Assembly (NCBI GenBank): GCA_963812195.1
Contig: CAWEUI010000013.1
Span: 186,001-250,000, forward strand
DNA from: ZC4RG30 sp963812195
GTDB taxonomy: Bacteria > Pseudomonadota > Gammaproteobacteria > Steroidobacterales > Steroidobacteraceae
Reading direction: 5' to 3'
DNA length: 64,000 nt
The notes beneath the pieces are model-generated. The model did no database searches. It was not told where the DNA came from and saw only the letters and a list, made by a program, of their open reading frames with translations. Numbering within the stretch: position 1 is the stretch's first letter; each line of letters opens with the position of its first letter. Made by a program: the position numbers and the translations under genes. Below are positions 30,425 through 47,045 of the stretch, piece by piece.

Positions 30425-30668
30425 GAGTTTGATGTGGGTCGGTGCAGGTCCATGAAGGGCGGGCACCGGTCATCGTCGAAGACCGCAGGCGGATCCACAC
30501 CGGTTCCGGTGTGAATCCTTAATAGCCCGACCCGCAAGGGTGGGGGGCCTGCGCAGATGGTGTACGCACATCGGGAATCGATGTTGGTCACCGTCAGTGT
30601 GAAAGGGGGAGATCGAAGGCATGAGGCCCTCGTCTCCATGTGTTGGTGATTCAACTGGAGTTTGGTCA
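30425..30668 (+). promoter_or_regulatory. L10 leader of rplJL-rpoBC
   Basis: The 244-nt gap before rplJ is highly structured. A long-range pair CGCAGGC (30484-30490) / GCCTGCG (30547-30553) encloses a strong hairpin (30491-30518, CACACCGG-TT-CCGGTGTG). This matches the position and general form of the L10 leader bound by L10(L12)4 for translational repression. Homology to the Rfam leader is not tested. Confidence 0.65.
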
Positions 30669-31199
30669 ATGCCATTGAACCTGGAAGGCAAGAAGGCCAT
30701 GGTGGAGGAAGTCAGCGCGGTAGCGGCGAATGCCCTGTCCGTGGTGGCGGCCGAATACCGTGGCCTGACGGTTGCCCAGATGACCGAGCTGCGCTCCAAG
30801 GCGCGGGCTTCCGGCGTGTACATGCGTGTGGTGAAGAACACGCTGGCGCGCAAGGCCCTCGCGGGGACGGCTTTCGAGTCATTGGGACCGACCCTGAAAG
30901 GACCGCTGGTGCTGGCTTTTTCGAAGGACGATCCGGGTGCTGCGGCACGCGTGATCAAGGACTTCGCGAAAACCAACGACAAGCTCGTGACCACGAATCT
31001 TTCCATCGGGAGCGGCGTGCTCCCGGCGAAGGATCTCGACAAGGTGGCGAGCCTGCCGACGAGGGATCAGGCGCTGTCGATGCTGTTGGGCGTGATGAAG
31101 GCGCCGCTGCAGAAACTCGTCGGAACCATTCAGGCAACACCGGTCAAGCTCGTACGCACGATCGTCGCGATTCGCGACCAGAAGCAGGCGGCGGGCTGA
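30669..31199 (+). CDS. rplJ: 50S ribosomal protein L10
   Basis: 176 residues from ATG 30669. Typical segments ALSVVAAEYRGLTVAQMTEL and YMRVVKNTLARKAL (23S rRNA binding); the C-terminal helix anchors L12 dimers. Intact. Together with L12 it represses this mRNA through the leader. Confidence 0.96.
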   Translation: MPLNLEGKKAMVEEVSAVAANALSVVAAEYRGLTVAQMTELRSKARASGVYMRVVKNTLARKALAGTAFESLGPTLKGPLVLAFSKDDPGAAARVIKDFAKTNDKLVTTNLSIGSGVLPAKDLDKVASLPTRDQALSMLLGVMKAPLQKLVGTIQATPVKLVRTIVAIRDQKQAAG

Positions 31200-31250
31200 T
31201 TCTTTCAATTCAACTGATTCCCGAAAACATTTTTTACTGGAGATATTCAA

Positions 31251-31637
31251 ATGGCCGTTTCACGTGAAGAAATCGTCGACGCGATTGCCAAGCTGTCCGT
31301 GCTCGAGGTCGTCGAGCTGATCTCGGACCTGGAAGAGAAGTTCGGCGTGACCGCCGCCGCCCCGGTGGCCGTGGCCGCTGCCGCTGCACCGGGCGCCGCT
31401 CCGGCTGCCGCCGCCGAGGAGCAGACCGAGTTCAGCGTCACGCTGAGCGAATACCCGGCCGACAAGAAGGTCGGCGTCATCAAGGTGGTGCGCGAGATCA
31501 CGGGCCTGGGGCTGAAGGAAGCCAAGGACCTGGTCGAGGGCGCGCCGGCGCTGGTCAAGGAAGCCGTGGCCAAGGCCGACGTCGATGCCATCAAGAAGAA
31601 GCTCGAGGATGCCGGCGCCAAGGTGGCGGTCAAGTAA
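31251..31637 (+). CDS. rplL: 50S ribosomal protein L7/L12
   Basis: 128 residues: N-terminal dimerisation domain, an Ala/Pro hinge, and a C-terminal factor-binding domain with KKVGVIKVVREITGLGLKEA. Recruits translation GTPases. Intact and separated from rpoB by a hairpin. Confidence 0.97.
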   Translation: MAVSREEIVDAIAKLSVLEVVELISDLEEKFGVTAAAPVAVAAAAAPGAAPAAAAEEQTEFSVTLSEYPADKKVGVIKVVREITGLGLKEAKDLVEGAPALVKEAVAKADVDAIKKKLEDAGAKVAVK

Positions 31638-31665
31638 GGGCCGTCGTGCGGCCTGACGGGCCCTT
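31636..31665 (+). terminator. Hairpin between rplL and rpoB, likely attenuator or processing site
   Basis: AAGGGCC (31636-31642) pairs GGCCCTT (31659-31665) immediately after the rplL stop, with no real T run. In gammaproteobacteria the rplL-rpoB gap carries a partial terminator and an RNase III site that lowers rpoBC expression; position and form fit that role. Confidence 0.5.
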
Positions 31666-31760
31666 CGTGGCCCACAACGCGCTCCGCGGTTCCGCCTCTG
31701 GTCGAGGCGGTACCCGCGGCGCGCGCGTCTTTCATGTTCGTAAAGCTTAAGGTGAAACCG

Positions 31761-35856
<4,096 letters not shown>

Positions 35857-35880
35857 GGTCCGGGCCAGGAGTAACTACAT

Positions 35881-40089
<4,209 letters not shown>

Positions 40090-40128
40090 GGCGCCGGCTC
40101 GCAACAGCGGCCCTTTGCGCAGAATCGG

Positions 40129-40167
40129 GGGCGCACTGGCGGGAGCTGGTGCGCCCTTTGTGTTTTT
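40129..40167 (+). terminator. Rho-independent terminator after rpoC
   Basis: GGGCGCAC (40129-40136) pairs GTGCGCCC (40149-40156) with a 12-nt loop, followed by TTTGTGTTTTT. Ends the rpoBC transcript and so isolates it from the downstream accessory block. Confidence 0.92.
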
Positions 40168-40254
40168 CGGCCAACATAGGGTCCATCGCACGCCTCGCGC
40201 ATGCGCTTCGAATTTCCTGTTTATCGCCACCTTTCAGGGGTCAGGGGAGGCACC

Positions 40255-42422
40255 ATGAAGAAGAAACCGCTGTCAGCTTCCATCGCGCTGCTATCGCTGC
40301 TGGTCTGCGCGATGGCCTCGGCCCAGGCGCCGGGTCCGCGCGACGCAGTTATCCGGACGGATACATCACGGGGCACGTCATCGGCGCCAGGGGACCCGAA
40401 GCCGGCGTCTGGGTCATCGCCCAGACCCACGAGACGAACACGCCCTTCGTCAAGATCGTGGTTACCGATGACAACGGCAATTTCACCCTGCCCCAGTTGC
40501 CGCAAGCCACCTACGACGTGTGGGTACGCGGCTACGGTCTGAAGGATTCGGGCAGGACCGAAGGGCGCCCCGGCGACCGGAACATGGAATTGAAGGTGGA
40601 GAATGCCTCCTCGCCCCAGGAAGCCGCGCAGATCTATCCGGGCAACTACTGGGTGTCGCTGATCGACTTTCCGACGGCCGACAAATTCCCCGGCACCGGC
40701 CCCGTGGCCTCCGGCGGCAACGGCTTTCTGCCCAGCATCCGCAGCCAGAGTCAGTTCGTCCATGACTTCAAGTCCGGCTGCGGCTTCTGTCACGAGCTCG
40801 GCACCAAGGTCACGCGCACGCTCGATGACATGAAGAACCTGAGTTTCAAGAACGACGAGGAAGCCTGGGTCTATCGCACCTCGCTGGGCGTGCGGGGCAG
40901 CAACATGCAGGCCACCTTCCTGAAGTTCGGCAAGGACGCAATGGCGAAGATGATGGCCGACTGGACACGTGGAATCCGGGCCGGTGCCGTGCCGCCCAGT
41001 CCGCCGCGGCCGAGCGGCGTCGAACGCAATATCGTGATCACGCTGTGGGACATCGGCGGTCCGCAGGACTTCATGCATGACGAGATTTCAACGGACAAGA
41101 ACGATCCCACCGTCAATGCCTACGGGCCCATCTATGCGGTGTCGGCGGGGCATGGCGCACTGGAGGCTGTCGACCCGGTCACCAACGATTCCTACAAGTA
41201 CATCATCCCCACACGCGAAGATCCCCGCGAGGTCAGGTCGCGTTTTCCCCCACCTGCCAAGCCTTCCAATTTCTGGGGCATGGAATACCTGTGGGGCCTG
41301 GAGAATCCCGCCGACCCGCACAACCCGATGATCGGTCCGGACGGCCGCGTGTGGATGACCTCCAAGATCCGCAACGACGAGCCCGCCTGGTGCCAGAAAG
41401 GTTCCGACAACAAGTATGCAAAGTACGATCCGCTGGGTTTCAGTGCCCGCCAGGCGTCGGTCTTCGATCCCAGGACCGGGAAATTCAATCTGATCGAAAC
41501 CTGCTTCAGCACGCACCACCTGCAGTTTGCGTCCGATCCTGACAACACGTTGTATTTCAACGAACTGATAGGCCCGACTTTCGGCTGGATCAATACCCGG
41601 CTGTACGACCTGACGCACGACGAGCAGAAGGCCGTGGGCTGGTGTCCGCAGGTTGTCGACACCAACGGCGACGGCAGGATCACCAAACCCTGGAACCCGC
41701 CCGATGCCGAGCACCCGGATCCGAAGCTGGATACCGAAGTGCGTCACAACATGTATTCGGTGATACCCGATCCCGGCAACGGCAACGTCGTATGGGGGGC
41801 ATCCGAGGACTATCCCGGCTACATCATGCGACTGGACCGCGGCAACAACCCGCCCGAAACCTGCATCACGGAAGTGTACGAGGTCCCCAAGGGTTCACTC
41901 GACCCGCGTGGCATCGACATCGACAGCAAGGGCCATCCATGGGTGGCCATGGCGGCGTCCTCGGGGTTCGCCAGGTTCGACCGCAGCAAGTGCACCGTGT
42001 TCAACGGCCCGGGTACGGACAAGGGCGAGCAATGTGCGCAGGGCTGGAAAGTCTGGAAGGTGCCCGGCCCGAAGATGAAGAACACCGACGATGGCGCGGA
42101 CTTCCATTACTACGGGTGGGTGGACCAGCACAACGTGATGGGCCTGGGCAAGGACACGCCGATCATCAACGGCTCATGGTCGGACTCGCTGGTCGCGCTG
42201 AATCCCGACACCGGCAAGTGGACCCGCTTGCGCGTGCCGTATCCGCTGGGCTTCTATTCGCGCGGCATGGATGCGCGTATCGATGACGTGGATGGCGGCT
42301 GGAAGACGCGCGGCCTGTATGCCAACTACGGTACCCACCTGGTCTGGCACATCGAAGGTGGCAAGGGGACCACGGGCAAGATCGTCAAGTTCCAGGTCCG
42401 GCCAGATCCGCTGGCGCACTGA
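40255..42422 (+). CDS. Exported c-haem beta-propeller protein with CarboxypepD_reg domain, one frameshift
   Basis: ATG 40255 gives a clear signal peptide (MKKKPLSASIALLSLLVCAM, ending ASA). Near 40345 the frame shifts by one missing base (GACCGC seen as GACGC), after which one frame runs to 42422. Mature order: carboxypeptidase-regulatory-like beta sandwich (~residues 40-110, TGHVIGARGPEAGVWVIAQT, DDNGNFTLPQLP), a CxxCH haem site (SGCGFCHELG, Cys codons at 40779 and 40788), then a long propeller with virginiamycin-B-lyase/SMP-30-like strands (GPDGRVWMTSKI, DIDSKGHPWVAMA). Total about 720 residues, periplasmic or surface. Possibly a redox enzyme on a large organic substrate; the substrate is unknown. 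Confidence 0.75.
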
Positions 42423-42440
42423 CTGGTTGGCGCTGCGCCG

Positions 42441-43370
42441 CTACACGTCCATCACGGCCAGCGCCTGCCTGATTGCCTCGACCGGGTCGTGCCCGGGGTG
42501 CGGCCGCCATTCGTGGGCGACGTAACCGTCGTAGGGCAGTGATGCGATGACCTGCGCGATGTAGTGGTAGTTCAGTTCCTGCTCGGCGTCCGGCTCCGAC
42601 CTGGTCGGCACGCCGGCCACGTGGAAATGACCGATGTGGCCGATCGATTCGCGGATGCGGGTGGTCACGTCACCGTCCATGATCTGCAGGTGGTAGATGT
42701 CGCACAGCAGCTTGATGTGTGGCGAGTCGACGCGCGTGACCACCTCCATGCCCCAGTCCCAGTGGCCGAAAACCATGTCCTGACGGCCGAGCCGGGCGTT
42801 CTTGCCGCGGCGATCGTTGACGTTTTCCATGCACAGCGTGACGTTCAGCCGTTCGAAAGTGTCCTTCGCGCGGTTGAGCAGCGCCACGGCGTTGTCGGCG
42901 GCTTTGGCGTAACTCAGGCCGCGTCGTTGTCCGGCGTTGAAGGCGACGCGGCGGACGTCGGCTTTCGCGCAGACTTTGGCCTGGGCGATCAGTCCCGCCA
43001 GCTGCGCCTCGTTTGCCTCTGTATGGATAATGCCGGTTTCGAAGTCTATGCCGCCCGGACCGGCAAGCGTGGGCGTGAGACCGTAGCTGCGCTGCATCGG
43101 CCAGGAGGCTTCCGGCAGCAGGTCGAAACCGTACGCGCCCAAGCGCATCGCGGTTTCGCACATGTGGTTGAGCGCCTTGCGCTTGGCTTCCGGGTCGTCG
43201 GGCGTGGACTTGCCCGCCTGCTGGAAGTTGATGGCCCACAGCGCCTGCTTGAGACGGCCGCGGCGCGCGTTCGGGCGTCGTTCATCCGCCTGCGCCGTCG
43301 ATGCCAGCCCGGGCCAGCCTGCTGCGACACCGGTCGCGGCCACGGCGCCGAGGAAATCCCTACGCTGCAT
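42441..43370 (-). CDS. Tat-exported hydroxypyruvate isomerase-like TIM-barrel protein
   Basis: 309 residues. Tat signal MQRRDFLGAVAATGVAAG. The rest is a xylose-isomerase-like TIM barrel of the Hyi family: GAYGFDLLPEASWPM, LNVTLCMENVNDRRGKNAR, KLLCDIYHLQIMDGDV and IGHFHVAGVPTRSEPD, with metal-binding Glu, Asp, His and Glu residues. Hyi interconverts hydroxypyruvate and tartronate semialdehyde in the cytoplasm; an exported homologue probably acts on another sugar or inositol derivative. Convergent with the c-haem gene, 18 bp between stops. Confidence 0.82.
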   Translation of the reverse strand: MQRRDFLGAVAATGVAAGWPGLASTAQADERRPNARRGRLKQALWAINFQQAGKSTPDDPEAKRKALNHMCETAMRLGAYGFDLLPEASWPMQRSYGLTPTLAGPGGIDFETGIIHTEANEAQLAGLIAQAKVCAKADVRRVAFNAGQRRGLSYAKAADNAVALLNRAKDTFERLNVTLCMENVNDRRGKNARLGRQDMVFGHWDWGMEVVTRVDSPHIKLLCDIYHLQIMDGDVTTRIRESIGHIGHFHVAGVPTRSEPDAEQELNYHYIAQVIASLPYDGYVAHEWRPHPGHDPVEAIRQALAVMDV

Positions 43371-43444
43371 GTCGGTCTCGCGTAGCCCTGTGAGAGCTGG
43401 AGACTAACAGAGCGAATAGTGCGCTCAAAGCTTCTTCGCTATTC

Positions 43445-43876
43445 GTGCAACGAGGCTCGCCGGAGGCGGCGACCCTCAATCGATCACCCGGCAGTCGCCG
43501 TCGTTCCCGGTGGGCCCGCCGGTTCGGAAACTGTAGCAGTTGGTGCCGGTCGTGGTCCGCTGGTCCGGTCAATGCGTTCACGCTGTGGAAGCCGGACAAC
43601 GTGCGCATTACCAGGGGCGCGCAGTTCCTGGGCGGATACGCCAAGCATCCCACCAGCGACCGCAAGTTCTGCACGAAGTGTGGCGGGCACGTGCTGACCG
43701 AGCACCCGACCTTCGGGCTGACAGACGTCTACGCCGCCACCATACCCGGCGTGCCCTTCAAGGCGGCCGTGCACGTGAACTATGCCGAGACCGTGCTGCC
43801 GATGAAGGACGGTCTGCCGAAGTTGAAGGACTTCCCGGCCGAACTGGGCGGCTCGGGGGAGGCCGTTCCCGAGTAG
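43445..43876 (+). pseudogene. GFA/CENP-V-family protein, 5' part missing or out of frame
   Basis: Residues from about nucleotide 43530 onward are a GFA domain: CSSWCRSWSAGPVNAFTLW and RKFCTKCGGHVLTEHPTFGL carry two of the zinc-binding CxxC groups, and the C-terminal part looks complete. The expected opening (a C-x-C-G strand about 30 residues earlier) is absent in this frame; the upstream translation is low-complexity Arg/Pro/Ser. Either the gene is 5'-truncated or an indel hides the start. GFA proteins act as glutathione-dependent formaldehyde-activating or related zinc enzymes. Confidence 0.55.
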
Positions 43877-43880
43877 CGTT

Positions 43881-44822
43881 TCAGGTGCCCAACCGATGCC
43901 GCACGCCATGCAACGCCAGCATCACCCTGACCCGCGTCCATATCATTTCGATGGTCATGCCCAGCAATGCCGCGCACAGCGTTGCCACCAGCACCGATCC
44001 CAGGGGGCCCCAGCTCACCGGGGCCCACCACTGCCATTGCGCGTTCGACTTCCACACCACGAGGGTCGAGCCAACGAGGAGTGTGGCCGCCGCCAGGCAT
44101 GCGGCGAGCACGCAGTTGCAGGTCTGGGAAAGTTGCGCGATGCGGTGCTGCGCGCGCTGTACATCAAGCTGGGCGGCGCCCTCGATGCCGATCTCGACGC
44201 GAGGCAGGGTCCAGTGGGTGAACAGATGAATGGCCAGTCGGTATTTGTCGGGGGCATTGCGTACTACCACCCGCGGGCGTTGATGACGCGGCAGTGAGTG
44301 CGGCGCGCGACTGTCCTGTGTCCCGGCGCCATCCGCGGTATGGGCATGTGCCCTGGCGGCCGGTTCTGCCGATACCCGGCCCGCATAGCGCGCCGGTTCG
44401 TGGGTCACTTTGCCGGTAACAAGCTGATGCCGCAGTCCATGCAGGACCCGCATCAGCCGCAAGCGCGTCCAGGCCGCCTGGAGCATCCAGCCAATCAGTC
44501 CGGCATACAGTGCCGACAGCGCTATCAGCAGCATGTGCTGCCAGATCTGCCCCGAGGTCCATATCGATCTCTGGATCGACGCCCAGCTCATGTACGAACG
44601 GCCCAGCAGGGTTGCCGCCGCCAGCAGAATGCCGAGCAGGCAATTGCACGATTCGGACATGCGCGTGAAACGATGTTGCGCGTGTTGCACGACCACTGGC
44701 GCAAGCCCCTCGATCTGCATCTCCACCCGCGGGATCGTCCAGCGTGTGAGCAGTAGGAGGTTCAGGCGCCTGATGTCCACGATGTGGCGGACGACGGATA
44801 CGGGACGCGCGTGCGCTGACAC
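43881..44822 (-). CDS. Membrane protein made of two duplicated modules, unknown function
   Basis: 313 residues. The two halves are clear repeats: N-half LLLLTRWTIPRVEMQIEG then AQHRFTRMSESCNCLLG, C-half IHLFTHWTLPRVEIGIEG then AQHRIAQLSQTCNCVLA, each followed by AAATLL and a second hydrophobic helix, and ending RVLHGLRHQL / ALHGVRHRLG. Each unit thus has a TxPRVExxIEG strand, an AQHR helix, a CNC motif at the membrane edge and two spans. The middle (~residues 140-185) is a Pro/Ala/His linker. I recognise no family. Gene duplication and fusion is directly visible; function is unknown. Confidence 0.7.
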   Translation of the reverse strand: MSAHARPVSVVRHIVDIRRLNLLLLTRWTIPRVEMQIEGLAPVVVQHAQHRFTRMSESCNCLLGILLAAATLLGRSYMSWASIQRSIWTSGQIWQHMLLIALSALYAGLIGWMLQAAWTRLRLMRVLHGLRHQLVTGKVTHEPARYAGRVSAEPAARAHAHTADGAGTQDSRAPHSLPRHQRPRVVVRNAPDKYRLAIHLFTHWTLPRVEIGIEGAAQLDVQRAQHRIAQLSQTCNCVLAACLAAATLLVGSTLVVWKSNAQWQWWAPVSWGPLGSVLVATLCAALLGMTIEMIWTRVRVMLALHGVRHRLGT

Positions 44823-44965
44823 TTGATTCTTTCCCCCGTCCGCTACCCCGACCTGTCAGGCGATTGAGTATCCGTGCCCGTGCAGACTACTCCGTTGCGT
44901 ATGACGTTGGCAGTGGACTGGAAAGTGGCCGAGGCCGCATGCCGGCCTCGCCGCGATTTGCGCTT

Positions 44966-45559
44966 TCAACCAGCGTGTCCGGCGTCGCCTGTGTCGATTG
45001 ACAGGGTGGCATCCACAGGCCTGCGCGAGAACGGCAGGCCGGCCGCGACGCCTGCCAGCATCGCGGCCACCAGCAGCGCGATGGAATCGGCTGCGCCGGG
45101 CTTTATCGTCATCAGGAAGATGATGGCCAGCAGCAGCGTGTGCGTGGTCATCTTCGCGCACCAGGCCACCGGGTCACGCACCATCTCACGCGCCCTCCCG
45201 GACAGGCCGGCCGTTTCCAGCTCGTGCTGCAGTTTGCGGTTGCGCCGCCCCTCGATGCCCGGGCCCAGCAACAGGATGAGAGCCAGTCCGATGATGGAGG
45301 CCACCAGCCAGGGGTCGGTCCAGCTCCAGGCCAGGTGGACCATGTAGCCGCCGCTGGCGAGCAGGCCGCATACGGCCACCGGGAACAGCCGCACGGTGCC
45401 CAGGATCGCTCGCAGCCGGCGGATGGCGCGCCCGGCATCGGCGCAGGAGCGCAGGCCGATGGCAAGGGACGTGGTGTGGGTGGCGGCGGCGGTTGCCAGC
45501 AACAGCGAGGCAAGATGGCAGAACAGGGCGATTGAATATCCGTTCATGGCTGTGCGCAT
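44966..45559 (-). CDS. Four-helix integral membrane protein (DUF2269-like)
   Basis: About 197 residues from ATG 45559 (MNGYS at 45547 also possible). Hydrophobic helices: SIALFCHLASLLLATAAATHT, FPVAVCGLLASGGYMVHLAW, WLVASIIGLALILLLGPGI and TLLLAIIFLMTIKPGAADSI. The early His/Thr and the GGYMV pattern recall DUF2269-type membrane proteins. Divergent from the TetR gene across a 61-bp AT-rich region, so it is the likely target of that regulator. Function unknown. Confidence 0.65.
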   Translation of the reverse strand: MRTAMNGYSIALFCHLASLLLATAAATHTTSLAIGLRSCADAGRAIRRLRAILGTVRLFPVAVCGLLASGGYMVHLAWSWTDPWLVASIIGLALILLLGPGIEGRRNRKLQHELETAGLSGRAREMVRDPVAWCAKMTTHTLLLAIIFLMTIKPGAADSIALLVAAMLAGVAAGLPFSRRPVDATLSIDTGDAGHAG

Positions 45560-45581
45560 CCTTTGCCCGGAAGAAGTTCCG

Positions 45582-45618
45582 GGATATGTATTTAGATTCA
45601 ATATAGCGTAATATATCC
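45582..45618. promoter_or_regulatory. AT-rich divergent control region with inverted GGATAT/ATATCC, candidate TetR operator
   Basis: The 61-bp gap holds GGATAT (45582-45587) and ATATCC (45613-45618), an inverted pair, the latter touching the TetR start. The AT-rich centre (CAATATAGCGTAATAT) supplies likely -10 elements for both genes. It contrasts sharply with the GC-rich surroundings. Confidence 0.45.
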
Positions 45619-45620
45619 AA

Positions 45621-46256
45621 ATGAAGCCGGTCAAGAAACGCGTCTATCAATCGCCGCGTCGGCAGCAGCAGGCGCAGCAGACCAGGTCCCGCATCGTGGC
45701 CTGCGCCCGCGAGCTGTTCCTGTCCACTGGATTTGCTGCAACCACGATCGACGCGATCGCGACCAGGGCAGGGGTGGCGGCGCCGACGGTCTACGCGGTG
45801 TTCGGCTCCAAGCAGGGAATCCTGTTCGCACTGCTGGACGACATGGCCGGGCGGGCGGACCCCGCCGCGCTGGCGGCAGAACTGCAGGCCGCCGCCGGCC
45901 AGCCGCTGCGCCAGCTGGAGGCGGGGATAGCCTTCAATGTCCGCTTCTACGCGGACAGCATCGAGTTGATATCACTGGTTAGAACCGTCTCCGGCGTGGA
46001 TCCGGACCTTGTGGCGATGTGGAACGAAGGCGAGGCCCGCCGGCGCAAGGCGCAGTCGAGGCTGGCGGCCGAATGGGAACGCGCGGGCAGTTTGGCTCGC
46101 GGCGTCACTGCCAGACGGGCAACCGACCTGTTGTGGGCCATGAGCGGGCCGGACGTCTACCGGCTGTTCGTCGTCGAGAACGGATGGAGCCGGCAGGAGC
46201 TCCAGGAGTGGCTGATCGCGACGCTGGCGCGGCAAATCCTCAGGCCGGGCCGCTAG
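45621..46256 (+). CDS. TetR/AcrR-family transcriptional regulator
   Basis: 211 residues from ATG 45621. HTH: QTRSRIVACARELFLSTGFA then TTIDAIATRAGVAAPTVYAV and FGSKQGILFALLDDM. The C-terminal ligand domain is generic. Probably represses the divergent membrane protein and itself. Nine bp before the DUF924 gene, so the two may share a transcript. Confidence 0.92.
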   Translation: MKPVKKRVYQSPRRQQQAQQTRSRIVACARELFLSTGFAATTIDAIATRAGVAAPTVYAVFGSKQGILFALLDDMAGRADPAALAAELQAAAGQPLRQLEAGIAFNVRFYADSIELISLVRTVSGVDPDLVAMWNEGEARRRKAQSRLAAEWERAGSLARGVTARRATDLLWAMSGPDVYRLFVVENGWSRQELQEWLIATLARQILRPGR

Positions 46257-46265
46257 AATGCCGGC

Positions 46266-46874
46266 GTGTCATCACCGCAAGACATTCTCCAGTTCTGGTT
46301 CTCCACCGAGCCTGCGACTTCGGAGGACGCACTGGCCCGCATGGGCCGTTGGTACGGCGGGGGACCCGACCTCGACCAGCAGATACGCGAGCGGTTCGGC
46401 GCACTGCTCGAGCGGGCGCGCCGGGGAGAGCTGGCAGACTGGGCGCGGACTCCCCGCGGAACTCTCGCGCTGATCGTCCTGCTCGATCAGTTCTCGCGAA
46501 ATCTGTATCGCGGCAAGCCCGAAGCGTTTTCGCACGACGACAAGGCGCTGGAGCTGGCTCGCGACGGCTACGACGCGTCGGCGTTCAAGGGCTTCGGTAC
46601 ATTGGAGCATGTGTTCGCCGCCATGCCGTTCTGCCATGCGGAGAACTTCGAGGATCAGCGCCGCGGCCTGCGGTTGGTCACGCTGAACGCGTTGCGGGCG
46701 CCGCCGCACCTGCTGCCGGCGGCAAAGCTCAACGTCGAGTGGGGCCGCAAACACCTGGATGTCGTGGCGCGCTTCGGCCGCTTCCCGCACAGAAACGAGA
46801 CGCTGGGGCGGAGCTCGACCGATGAGGAACTCGAGTACCTTGCATTCTGCAAGGCAACTGGCCAGTGGCTGTGA
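46266..46874 (+). CDS. DUF924-family protein
   Basis: 202 residues from GTG 46266. Family landmarks: DILQFWFSTEP at the start, LIVLLDQFSRNLYRG, YEHVF-type EHVFAAMPFCHAENFEDQ and FPHRNETLGRSSTDEELEYL. The predicted fold is TPR-like and all-helical; biochemical role unknown. Follows TetR closely. Beyond it, 171 bp to the TonB receptor contain no gene. Confidence 0.92.
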   Translation: MSSPQDILQFWFSTEPATSEDALARMGRWYGGGPDLDQQIRERFGALLERARRGELADWARTPRGTLALIVLLDQFSRNLYRGKPEAFSHDDKALELARDGYDASAFKGFGTLEHVFAAMPFCHAENFEDQRRGLRLVTLNALRAPPHLLPAAKLNVEWGRKHLDVVARFGRFPHRNETLGRSSTDEELEYLAFCKATGQWL

Positions 46875-47045
46875 GCACTCCGGTGGTCGACCCGGGGCTC
46901 TTGGAACGCCATTCAAGAAATACATAAAACGTTATCGCTTGGCCGTTCCCTATGCGAACCCTCATACTCGCCCGAGGTGTAATAGCAGTGATTGCTGTTG
47001 GAAACTGTTGACAGGGAATTGAGAAACAACCTCGGGGGTCTCGCC

